A program made the translations under genes and the position numbers. From positions 16,551,518 to 16,615,517 of the forward strand of contig NC_065408.1 of NCBI RefSeq assembly GCF_024362695.1: DNA of 64,000 nucleotides. Direction: 5' to 3'. The notes under the pieces are model-generated. The model searched no databases. It saw only the letters and a program-made list of their open reading frames with translations, and was not told the origin of the DNA. Below, piece by piece: positions 53,586 through 63,136 of the stretch; the first letter of the stretch is position 1; the number at the start of each line of letters is the position of its first letter. This DNA is from Pectinophora gossypiella. Lineage: Eukaryota; Arthropoda; Insecta; Lepidoptera; Gelechiidae.

Positions 53586-55174
53586 CTCAACACTTTAGCG
53601 AGCACTCCAGACAGCGGCGAGGTCTTATCGACGGGATAGGCTACGTTGCGAATAGTCTGTTCGGAGTATTGGATCAACATTTCGCAGAACATTACACACG
53701 AGACATTGAACAGATAAGGCGTAATGAGGCGCACTTAAAACAGTTGTGGAGTAATCAGACATCGATAGTGGAATCGGAATATAATTTGGTAAAGAGAACA
53801 GAAGATATTATGATCAAACAACACAAAATCGTAAATAAACATCTTAATAGTCTAGATAAGGCGGTGAATACACTTCAGACGGAAATTAAAAACATAAACG
53901 ACGATCAAGATTTCACTTTAACAGCAATATCTGCACATGGCATGCTACAAAACCTTAAAAGTGTGCAAAACATGCTGATGGACACTATTACCGATATATA
54001 TCAAGGGCAGTTTAATTTACACCTATTGACACCAAAACAGTTGAAAGAACAACTTAACATTATTTCTGGATTGCTGACTTCGGATATAATATTACCAATC
54101 GATAACATTCAACAGGATCTTCGCAAAATTTACAAGTTAATGAAGACAAAGGCTAGAATGACTGAGAAATATTTTATTTTTGAGATAAAAATACCACTTG
54201 TCAGTCGAGACATTTACGACTTATACCACATAATCACTATTCCAAAACTGGATGGAATAAACAGCCTTACAGTGACACCGATTGCAGAATATGTGGGAAT
54301 TAATCTGAATAAAGATAGTTATCTTCCAGTTACGCCCGAAAATCTACAGGAATGCATTCAAGAGAGTACAATATATTTATGCAAACCGCTACATCCGATG
54401 TACAAATTGAAGACTGATAGGGATCTTTGTTCTGTAGATAAAAATAATAATTGTAAAACAAGCATCACCGGGTGCAAAAACAAGTGGGCTAGTCTAAAGA
54501 AAATAAACACCTACTTTTACTTTTGCTGTGAGCGGTGTCAACTGCGAACAATATGCGGCGATCAAGTTACGGCGCATCAGCTGGTGCGGGCTAACATTAT
54601 TAGCCTAGACGATGGTTGCGTCATAAAAACAAATGAATTTACGATCTATGGACACAAATATCGCCAAAGTTTGACTGACGTAAGGTACAACATAGAGACG
54701 GTCTCAGTGGCACCGATAAATCATATCATCAACATTACGATCGATAAAGAACAAGAAGATGATGACGTTAACAAAACGGAGATGGAACTTACACAGCTTT
54801 ACAAGGAAATAGGAGCCAAGCTGAACGTCATGAAACAAAGGGAAACCTACGAACCTGATGATTGGGCTTCTTATCATAACATACACCATTACACAGCGAT
54901 CTACGGCATTATTGGAACATTGGTGGTAGTCGGCGTGGTGGCAGCGTGGCGTCGTGTTCGTGGCAGCTGGCATACGCCCGCGGCGGCGCCCGCGCCTGAG
55001 CCCACAGTGGTGGTCCATCACAGACCTCGAGCTGCGCCGCGAAGAACAACAGCAAAGGATCGTGCTAGTGTACATGTGACTGTGAGTGATAGTGAGTGTG
55101 AAATGAAAGAGTTTAAAAAATACGAAGTGCAACCGAAGTTCACCAAATTAGTTTTTAATGAAGACTCAGTGTAA
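53560..55174 (+). pseudogene. F-protein-like env, membrane-fusion subunit; frame-broken from its N-terminal part
   Basis: The env reading frame opens near 53560, one frame off the preceding ORF. A basic RQRR tetrapeptide at about 53618-53629 is followed by a Gly-rich hydrophobic start (GLIDGIG). This is the arrangement of a furin site and fusion peptide in baculovirus F and insect errantivirus Env proteins. Numbering from the in-frame TTG at 53669: heptad-rich coiled-coil region (20-160), a Cys-rich region (230-320: C229, C238, C254 and the CCERC cluster), NITI sequon (355-358), transmembrane segment (409-427) and a Pro/Arg-rich cytoplasmic tail. The frame change between 53560 and 53585 separates this part from the signal-peptide part. 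The copy is probably defective unless the shift is a sequencing error. Confidence 0.82.
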
Positions 55175-55251
55175 TTAAGCTACATTACGTTTTACTAACA
55201 TTTTTATTGTTTTTTCACCTTGTATCATCAACATTACTAACATAACATTAC

Positions 55252-55499
55252 TGTGGATGCACCCCGGCTCATTTTTGCTCCCCCGGGAATATGTTCGATG
55301 TAATCGAACACCTTGTAACACGTGCGGCCTAATTCCGCCGATTAACTCATATTCAGTGCAATTATCCGTATCTTACGTACCGGACGTGCATTCACAACAT
55401 TTTCACTACATTTAATAGTAAGTTTTCAGTGAACAATAAATCAGTTTACGATTGAGTGACAAGTGTATCATTCGCCATCCCAGAACAACAACAACAACA
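55252..55499 (+). repeat. Candidate 3' LTR of the BEL element
   Basis: Begins TGTGGATGCACCCCGG and ends in CAACAACAACAACA. It contains AATAAA at 55435-55440 and a small hairpin (TGTTCGATGTAATCGAACA). No matching 5' LTR is in the window and no obvious polypurine tract precedes it, so the boundaries are provisional. Confidence 0.4.
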
Positions 55500-55569
55500 C
55501 ACACAACCCCAATAGATAGAAAAAAGATGGTTCTGTATGTAAATAACACAACATAACATATTATTAAGA

Positions 55570-55652
55570 TACATACATACATAAACTCACGCCTGTTTCC
55601 CACCGGGGTAAGCAGAGACTATAGAATTCTCTTGCTTCCTCCACATTCATCA
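55570..55652 (-). mobile_element. RTE-like LINE family E tail fragment
   Basis: ACATACATACATAAACTCAC to CTTCCTCCACATTCATCAA, with an internal deletion relative to the 45.3 kb copy. Confidence 0.8.
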
Positions 55653-55944
55653 AACACACACATATTAAGATCATGACTATATTCCCAATTAGGCTAACCA
55701 GAGGTACATCTATTACGCAAAAGAAAACAGCAAAAGTGAAACGGAACGATGTGTATTACACATAGTGGGTGTAATTATAATTACAAATAGTGTGGCATAA
55801 GTGTGGGTGAGAGATTAGTGAAGCGAGGTTGTTCAGTTCAGGACTTTGCAGGCAGCGTTTCTAAAACAACTATAGATGACGCTGTCAGGGTTGCCTTCGT
55901 TTAACTTTCTAATTTTTTAACAACAGACATAATATGCATCTTTT
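55653..55944. other. No clear feature
   Basis: 55685-55708 repeats the CCCAATTAGGCTAACCAGAG motif seen at about 17028. Nothing else recognised. Confidence 0.4.
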
Positions 55945-56120
55945 ATCAAATCAAATCAAATATACTTTATTGCACACAACATACAAAACAAATTAACACA
56001 GATGATGATAGATACAGTACAATCTGGCGGCCTTATTGCTAAGCAGCAATATCTTCCAGGCAACCAGTGGATAGGAAAAAATATTACAATTTGGTGCAGG
56101 ACAGTGCAACATCTTGTATA
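55945..56120 (-). mobile_element. LINE 3' end with (GATTT)n-type tail
   Basis: ATCAAATCAAATCAAATATA then CTTTATTGCACACAACATAC, and GGCGGCCTTATTGCTAAGCA. On the minus strand this is a LINE 3' UTR ending in a tandem TTTGATTTGAT tail. Confidence 0.7.
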
Positions 56121-56299
56121 AAATAATAAATATTATAAATAAATAAAAAAAAAAACAAATAAAAGTAAAATAACAAAATAAAAAATAAAATAGAAATATA
56201 CAAATATAAATACATACATACATATACCCATTTATATCAGACGTATATATTTTAATTAAATATGACATTACATTGCTTTTATCTTTGTTTTTGGGTATA

Positions 56300-56510
56300 A
56301 AATGAATATGGACTCAGCGGTGGGCACAGATCGTCACGCATTGGGTGCTTCATGACGGATACAGGCGTCGTGGTAGACCTCGAAACATATGGCGTGACGA
56401 CTTGGACGCTTGCCGGAGGGACTGGCCAGAGTACGCACAGGACTGCGGAAAATAGAGAGAAGAAGGGGAGGCCTTTGCCCAGCACTGGCATCTTGTAAGC
56501 TAGGTTAGAT
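56300..56510 (+). pseudogene. RTE-type LINE C-terminus and tail
   Basis: Reads RRGRPRNIWRDDLDACRRDW then PEYAQDCGK and a stop, followed by GGGGAGGCCTTTGCCCAGCA. This is the classic end of a lepidopteran RTE-type ORF2. Its tail resembles the SINE B and C tails (GGCCTGTGCCCAGCAGTGGG), making this LINE family a plausible partner of those SINEs. Confidence 0.75.
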
Positions 56511-56894
56511 TAGTAGCTTGGAAAGTCCTTCATTGAACTTGAAAAAGAAAAAATTGTTCAACATTCAAAATTAGTTTATTGTCGCCCACGCGCTTGACAT
56601 CTTTCAAAATCCATGTAAACTCTATTAACAAAGACATATTAATTTCAAAAATCAATCAATCTTTACTTACATCTAACACTTATGCAATTGAAATAAATTC
56701 AATTATAGAGGATTGCGTGTCCAATTTTACAAGAACCATGAACTTTGATTAGTTCAAAATACATTTAAAACTTGGTTTGATGAAGGGCACTGATTACTGC
56801 GCGAAGTATTAGTTATTTATTTTCTTGAATAATTGTTTCGAAAGAGATACTTATGTATAATAGATTTGTATTAAAAACGAATATTTTAAAAAGC
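56511..56894. other. No recognisable feature
   Basis: No supported gene or repeat. Confidence 0.4.
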
Positions 56895-57376
56895 ATCTGC
56901 TTATTCATATTCATATTCATTTATTCGTAATAGTTCGTATTACATGTCATATTATGTCGAATATAATCTAGGTTACATTCTACTAGTAGAATAATTCATT
57001 TGGCATCATTCATTAATACACATTAAAAACAAAATAAAATAATAATAATCATAAAATGAATACAATAGCGTAATAAAGAAGTCATCTCTAAATTTTAAAA
57101 TAAAATTATGAGTTAAATGAAATAAATTCGTTATAACTATAGAACGTATGCTCAAGAAGCCAGCGTTTGAGTCGAGACTTAAAACAGGGCAATGACGGTG
57201 CGTCAGTGATATGTGTAGGTAGTTTGTTGTACACCTCCGGACCCATGACATGGGTCAGCCGGTCAGACTTGGCAAGTCTGTGTTGAACACCTCTCAGCCT
57301 ATTACAGTTCCGCAGGTTACGTCCATGCACATCCTTCGATGTTGTGTACTCGTCCAGGTTACAGCGAGCTTAGATA
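56895..57376 (-). pseudogene. LINE ORF2 C-terminus and (ATGAAT)n tail
   Basis: On the minus strand a frame reads DEYTTSKDVHGRNLRNCNRL, then VMGPEVYNKLPTHITDAPS and FKSRLKRWLLEHTFYSYNEF. This post-RT C-terminal block (Arg-rich, then YNKLP, then FK..LK.WLL) is typical of CR1/Jockey-group ORF2. The 3' UTR extends to the ATTCATATTCATATTC repeat at 56905-56925. It is a different family from the LINE at 36.6 kb. Confidence 0.8.
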
Positions 57377-57963
57377 CATACATAAGCTCACGCCCCCAAA
57401 CCCTAATGTGATGAAAAGGCAAATTGCAGCAAAGAATAAGAAAAAATACTACATATAGAACGGCAACTCTCCGCTCCCCACCAGCGTCTGAGCTAGGTTT
57501 ACCCCGACCGCCCTCGAACATAATTTAGACTTGAATCGTGAAGGCAGCGCGCGGACCGTTGTTTTAATTTTTTATCAGTTTTATTAATGTTCGAATTTTG
57601 AAATTGGACGCCGACGTTCATTCATCAGATTCGAAAATTTGATCTCACAGTAATTGCCCGCGCTAGCTCGCCCGCGCGGCGCCTATAAACATGATGATTA
57701 TTCATCAAAACATGCAAATAATTTGCAATGAAATTGTGTAAGTGTAAGTGACTTTTTTAAGACAAGTATTAAGCTTATTTAAATATATTGTGAACCTTCA
57801 TTGTTTAAAATTTCTTTTTTGAATTCATCCACCCGCATTAGAATTGCAAACTTGAATACACTGTTAAGCCTTCGTACAGACTTAGGGGTAAGATAATCTG
57901 CAAGGAATTAACTTTATGTCTCATTGAGTAACAGCCAATAAACGTCTCATACCTACGTCAGAG
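57377..57963. other. No gene; small RTE tail scrap
   Basis: 57372-57395 resembles the RTE family E tail (ATACATACATAAGCTCACG). The rest, including the GC-richer 57480-57700, is not recognised. Confidence 0.4.
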
Positions 57964-58250
57964 GGGAGCTCGGTGGCGCAGCGGTAAACGCGCTCGGTCT
58001 GCGATCGTTGAAGTTAAGCAACTTTCGCAAAGGCCGGTCATAGGATGGGTGACCACAAAAAAAGTTTTCATCTCGAGCTCCTCCATGCTTCGGAAGGCAC
58101 GTTAAGCCGTTGGTCTCGGCTGCATTAGCAGTCGTTAATAACCATCAATCCGAACTGGGCCCGCGTGATGGTTTAAGGCCCGATCTCCCTATCCATCCAT
58201 AGGAAGGCCCGTGCCCCAGCAGTGGGGACGTTAATGGGCTGATGATGATG
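57964..58250 (+). mobile_element. SINE C, full length, with 13-bp target duplication
   Basis: Best-preserved SINE C: GAGCTCGGTGGCGCAGCGG, GAAGTTAAGCAAC, GGATGGGTGACC, the shared core and a (GAT)n end. It is bracketed by ACCTACGTCAGAG at 57951-57963 and 58251-58263. The head combines a tRNA-like box A with 5S-rRNA-like promoter elements. Confidence 0.95.
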
Positions 58251-58328
58251 ACCTACGTCAGAGTACTTATGTTTGGCATCTCAATAATAAATTAATGAAT
58301 TGGTAAGACTGCTCAAAAACCTAACAAC

Positions 58329-58609
58329 CATAACAGCATCACGCTTCTTCCTTCTACTGGTTATGAACACCCACTCCTCACCAGCTACGTGTATACGGTC
58401 ACGAGCATTAATATGTTTACACGTTGGTACCATGTCACATTAACTTTTTTGACAAATTGAACTGTAAGTCGAACTAAATGTCAAATATGTTAGTGCAACA
58501 GAGTCCTAAAGTGGGTACATTATATTGCTCATGACTGCACATAGCCCGTGTAATAGGAGCATTAACCGAGCACAAATCCTGCAACCACGTGACATTAATT
58601 TGAATTTGT
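58329..58609 (-). mobile_element. Repeat family M interrupted by MITE H
   Basis: CATAACAGCATCACGC to CTCCTCACCAGCTACGTGTA, then resumes TAGCCCGTGTAATAGGAGC to CAACCACGTGACATTAA. MITE H lies between (58391-58542). Confidence 0.75.
58391..58542. mobile_element. MITE family H, copy 4, nested in family M
   Basis: TACGGTCACGAGCATTAATA start and GCTCATGACTGCACA end. The junctions are consistent with a TA duplication in the host repeat. Confidence 0.85.
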
Positions 58610-58934
58610 TTCGACACAATGGCTGGCTGTCAGATTGAAGAAGGAAAGCTATACTTATACTTAAAACGCACTGTAATTAAGGTCACCTCTTGTCGAAAAA
58701 AAGTTCCAAATAAAACGAGTCGCCACCTTTCATTAATATAACGGACTTTCCCCACGGCGCGATTCAATATCGTATTGATCTCCTATGCAGTTATAGCCAG
58801 TAAAAGACGACATCGACATGTAGCTTAAAGTTAGACGTTTAACCAGTTTTTAATGAGTCATTGTGCAGCTTGTTGGCGAACTTCACTCGGAAATCATACA
58901 GTGCCATGCGCGTCCAGTTCAACCAAATCAAATC
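58610..58934. other. No recognisable feature
   Basis: No supported gene or repeat. Confidence 0.4.
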
Positions 58935-59243
58935 ATCAGCCCATTAACGTCCCCACTGCTGGGGCACGGGCCTTCCCTATGGATGGATAGGGAGATCGGG
59001 CCTTAAACCATCACGCGGGCCCAGTTCGGATTGATGGTTATTAACGACTGCTAATGCAGCTGATAATGGAGAAGCTCGGTGGCGCAGCGGTCAACGCGCT
59101 CGGTCTGCGATTGTTGAAGTAAAGCAACTTTCGCGAAGGCCGGTCATAGGATGGGTGACCACAAAAAAAAGAAAAAAGTTTTCATCTCGAGCTCCTCCGT
59201 GCTTCGGAAGGCACGTTAAGCCGTTGGTCCCGGCTGCATTAGC
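58935..59243. mobile_element. SINE C with its two halves inverted relative to each other
   Basis: 58935-59060 is the SINE C 3' half on the minus strand. 59071-59243 is the 5' half (head, 5S-like region and core) on the plus strand. Both halves meet at the same internal sequence, GCTGCATTAGCA, present in each. Together they make up one full element. Confidence 0.85.
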
Positions 59244-59440
59244 AAATCAAATCAAATCAATTTATTTGCGAGAACACATAAAATACAAAAAGGTGGTAAA
59301 ATAATTCAAAAAACAATGTTGTTATGTGTTCGGCCTGCATGCAGGCGTACAAATATACATAAAAAAATAATAATAAAGAAATGGTAAATTGAAAAGAAAA
59401 TTATACTTATTATTAAAAAATACAAAAGGGCATTGAACAT
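59244..59440 (-). mobile_element. LINE 3' tail with (GATTT)n
   Basis: AAATCAAATCAAATCAATTT followed by ATTTGCGAGAACACATAAAA. Minus-strand LINE 3' end abutting the inverted SINE C. Confidence 0.6.
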
Positions 59441-60318
59441 TTCACTATGGAGGCTGGCATAGCCTGGTGGCGCCACCTAGCGGATTTTTTAAAACTGCGG
59501 CGCACGATGAAACCTGTGCATATCGATAGGGGGCACTTTTTTGAACAAAAAAGCTTTAATGAACCTATGCTCTAAAGCGTCACGTTTTCAAGATATTTAG
59601 CTTGAAAGTTCCGAAAAGTGTTGTATGAACAAATCGATTTTACTTTTATATGCAATTGGAATATAGTGACTAAGTGATTATGCATGGAATATTAGTGTTT
59701 AATATACCACATATTTACTTTATTGAAAAATAAATAAATAGAAAATAGGTAAAATAAATATCTATAACTTACTTTTATGTGTAACATAAAAGAAATCCAG
59801 AAACACGTCGTGAGATGTACAGCTCATGACTTATTCTCGTGGTAATCACGCTCAAAGTTATTTGCTATGATTGTCTAACAATTTCACACTTTTTGAGTTT
59901 TTATGTTTATTCAATGAAAGGCAGCTTAAATGTCTAATCACAGTGAAAGCAGGTGGGGTGTGAAAATTCGCTTTTAGGACTACTTTACTTTACAGCAGTG
60001 TATGGAACATACCTAGTTCGTATAGACACACCAACGGGGTGTGTGCCTTCAATGCAACGGGACCTTAAGCTGTTTAGTTCATAACAATCATATTACATGA
60101 ACACATTGTTCAATTATTCATCGATTTTCTTAGTTGTGTTTTTATAAGTATGAAATAAAACATCGTAAAAGTAGTCATATAGTTATTTATATTTTGCTTA
60201 AAATGAAATCAATACTAATTGTTATTGAATACATACAGTGTATATACTTATAACAAATAGGCTTTTTTTATACAAATTCGTACCTATTAGGATAATGAAT
60301 ATCAGTCTTCTTGAATAA
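59441..60318. other. No clear feature; possible transposon flank
   Basis: About 0.9 kb without identity. 59450-59520 is GC-richer. It may hold the 3' flank or terminal repeat of the transposase remnant that follows, but no matching terminus was found. Confidence 0.35.
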
Positions 60319-61045
60319 TCAATCTTCTTCTTCATCAGAAATAATAACTTGATCTAAAAAGGCAGCAGGGGGTTGAATTTCTTGGTGCCGAGCCCATCCC
60401 ATATACCAAACTATGCACATGACATGAGCATAGCACCCGAGTGTCCGTTTTCCAACTATACAGCTGCAATAGTGACCGACAAGTTTATTTCTGTTTTTCA
60501 AACTATTATTTAGCAAGATATATACAAAATAAATTCTGTTGCTCTGGTGCCTCGAGAGTATTTTAGCTCTTGTCAGCCAAGGATCACAAACTACTAAGTT
60601 GTATTGATTTAAATTATAGTCAACTTCAAAATCTTCATACACTTCAATGAAAAACGTTCCGTTTTCTTTTAGGTGTTCGCCATAGTAGCTTCTTGCCTGC
60701 GTCACTTGATACGGCCCCAGAGACATTATCAACAGATCCTCATATGATAAGATGGGAAACTGTTGAAAGCCTTCACTTGAGTTCATAGCTTGGAAAGCGG
60801 CTCTGCGTTGATTTAAATTGTTTTGTATTACAAACTCGCACAGATAGTTTGGGGCGTCGTGCTTAAGGTATATATCGTTGCTTATTTCATTTACGAGTGG
60901 GTGATCTGTCACCCGTTTTCCGAAGGCATTTATTAGGGCGCAAGCAATCCTCACTTCCTCTTTTAAATGTGGCATATTCGGTATTGCGTAGTTAGCTGGA
61001 AACGATAAGAATACTGTTCCATCAATAATGAAGTAAGTACGTCAC
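60319..61045 (-). pseudogene. DDE-type transposase C-terminus with SWIM zinc finger
   Basis: Minus-strand frame of 218 codons from the ATG at 60975, stop at 60319-60321. The frame continues upstream of that ATG to about 61045 with coherent residues (FLSFPANYAIPN). The PN..P....RIACALINAF block resembles the end of the catalytic domain of a family of eukaryotic DDE transposases. After an LSYEDLLIMSLGPYQ segment comes a SWIM finger, C170-S-C172 ... C181-Y-A-H184, within GHYCSC...GKRTLGCYAHV, then WYMGWARH and an acidic C-terminus. SWIM fingers bind DNA or protein. The catalytic N-terminal two thirds are missing, cut near a MITE at 61058-61197. It may be a transposon relic or part of a spliced domesticated gene; relic is more likely. 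Confidence 0.7.
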
Positions 61046-61057
61046 ATTTAGACTGCG

Positions 61058-61197
61058 TTTCCACCAGTAACATGCTAGATGCTACGTTGCATACCCTACA
61101 ATCGGGTTCATTGTGCCGATCAGAATCAGACCCAATTATCTGATTGGTGGATATTAAACCTAGCAACGTAGCACATGTCAGATGAAAAAACAGCCTT
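61058..61197. mobile_element. MITE with imperfect inverted repeats
   Basis: Left GACTGCGTTTCCACCAGTAAC ... GCTACGTTGC pairs with right GCAACGTAGCACATG ... CAGCC. The interior has ATCTGATTGG. It sits at the truncated end of the transposase remnant. Confidence 0.7.
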
Positions 61198-62616
61198 ACC
61201 GTTGTGCTTGCATTAATATGAACTGATTACTCTCTACTGTTACAAAAAATGCAAATATCATTTATTATACATAATTAAGTGGTAATAGTTGGCTATAAAA
61301 TCTATTGAAAGCGTAAGTCTGGTACACAAGTGATACGCTTGGCGTAAGAGCTATCTCTGGCTAATTATAATAGAGATAAGTTGACGACTTTCTGTTAAAA
61401 ATGTTTTGCGTTGATTACACTCCGTCTAAGACGCTACATAATGAGAGCTTCGATAAAGTAGGATATATATTATTTTCATACACGAATTTTTTTTCATATG
61501 ACATTTCGATTATGAAAAGCACGATTGAGAAACGAGCCGAATTATACATTGTCATTTTATGTATTATACTGACCAGGGACTATAATATAGATACCAGATA
61601 CACTGCATACTGAGATTTTTAATTTTTGCAATGTTCAAATAAGATTACTTAGCTCTCGATCGTCAAATAAGTGGCGAGCATAATTCAGGATGTTGGGGTG
61701 CCTAGCAATATAATCTTCAGTTGTCAAGTAAGACTATATAGGACGCCAAGATCTTCGGCGCGGGCCACGAACAGTGCTTACACCACAACAAAAAACATTG
61801 CTTGGCACCAACATGACTGGACATCTTGCCAAGACAACAACAACAAATTCAACAATAACACTAACAAAGTCAACAAAAATACTAACAAACTCAAGAGCAA
61901 TATTAACAAACTCAACAGTGGTAACAAATACAACAGAATGAACAGGATAGAGTCTCAGAACAGAGAAAAGCGCGTGCGCACGTTGAAGATGAAAGTGGCA
62001 AACTGACTGAAAGTTCACCCGGCTGCCAATCGTCCTATTGTATTTATTGTATGATGTTGTCTCACTCACACTTATTGTATGGCTATTCGCTATCCTTGTT
62101 GATTCCGCCGAAATAATAGAAATTCGTGCAACTTTAAACAAAGGACCTCCATTTTCGTAGTTCCTGGAATTAAACGAGAAAGCAAAATGGCAGTTAATAA
62201 GTACACCATTTTGTTTCTCTTACACAGATTTCTTAAACTTCGAGAATTCTGCTTTTTAACGAGTACTAATGATGCCGCACTAAACGCATTGCGTTTATAA
62301 AAATGTAAACTTTATTTTATATTTCATTAGATCCTATCGTTGTGTCAAGTAAAATCAAGTTAAGGAGTAAATGACGCCTATATCATACATAACACAAACT
62401 GATAAACTCAGTTTGCAATTAGTAACCTTAGATAAGGTGTGCACAGTTAAGTACCTATGTACTTCCTATATAATGTAGCAAAGACAAAAACCATTAATGT
62501 TGTTGCAAGTATTTATTAATTTCATTTTTTCAATAAGATAAATATGTTGTATATTAAATAATGTTTCATGTATAATCAATCACTTTGTCACTATATTACG
62601 ATTGTATATATGTTAC
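61198..62616. other. No gene; AAC-rich low-complexity patch
   Basis: 61833-61945 is a degenerate AAC/ACT-rich run that gives an Asn-rich open frame; not considered coding. The rest is AT-rich without recognised repeats. Confidence 0.4.
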
Positions 62617-62790
62617 TGTAAAAGCTCGAACTACGGTAAATCTTAAGATTTAAGTGTAAGTCTTAGGATTTACCGACATGAGTTGGTAAATGTAAGTATT
62701 TCTGAAGATACGACGATGTTTTCGAGCTTTTACCATTCGAATTCAGTATATGCTAGGTTTTACCACTGTCAGCTGGTAGATGTTGGTTTT
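62617..62790. repeat. Inverted repeat and subrepeats downstream of the Ginger-like gene
   Basis: GTAAAAGCTCGAA near 62621 is repeated inverted as TTCGAGCTTTTAC near 62733. Within and after it two related segments recur (ATTTACCGACATGAGTTGGT and TTTTACCACTGTCAGCTGGT). This could be a transposon terminal region or a small foldback. Confidence 0.5.
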
Positions 62791-63136
62791 AGGAATAAAA
62801 CAATGATTAATTCTTAATTATTTACTTTGAACTATTAGACAAAACAGGTACATAGTATTTTAAAGGTATCATAATGATAGTAATAAGTACAAACTAATAC
62901 TAACTTATTTAAATTATTCTGAAAAAACACATAACGTATATCTCTGAATATCTCAATCTCTATCATATCTAACTGAATCAGTACTTCTCTATTTGGAATT
63001 TAACAACGACATACAAAACATAATGCTTACAAAAGCTAGTCAAACTTAATTATTTTTTTTTTTATTATTTGGTTTAAAAGTAAAAAAAGACAATCAAATG
63101 TGATTGATTAATAGGTAAGGTACCTAAAAAAACATT
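62791..63136. other. AT-rich stretch, possible 3' UTR
   Basis: Follows the stop codon of the Ginger-like frame on the minus strand; no distinct feature seen. Confidence 0.4.

Larger units (their letters stand above)
49119..55499 (+). mobile_element. BEL/Pao retroelement with env-like gene, rearranged
   Basis: A Pol order of protease, RT, RNase H, zinc finger/integrase and DUF5641 identifies BEL/Pao. An F-protein-like env follows. The gag gene and 5' LTR are absent. In their place lies a 315-bp piece of the element's own pol (49119-49433) that belongs between RNase H and integrase. At its proper site there is an inverted copy of the preceding ~95 bp. A candidate 3' LTR is at 55252-55499. The copy cannot be autonomous. 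Confidence 0.9.

Noticed and set aside
54704..55132. 142-codon minus-strand gene
   Set aside because: Antisense shadow of the env-like frame with no independent evidence.
61671..62006. 111-codon Asn-rich protein
   Set aside because: Low-complexity AAC-rich DNA; no domain, no start context and no conserved neighbour.
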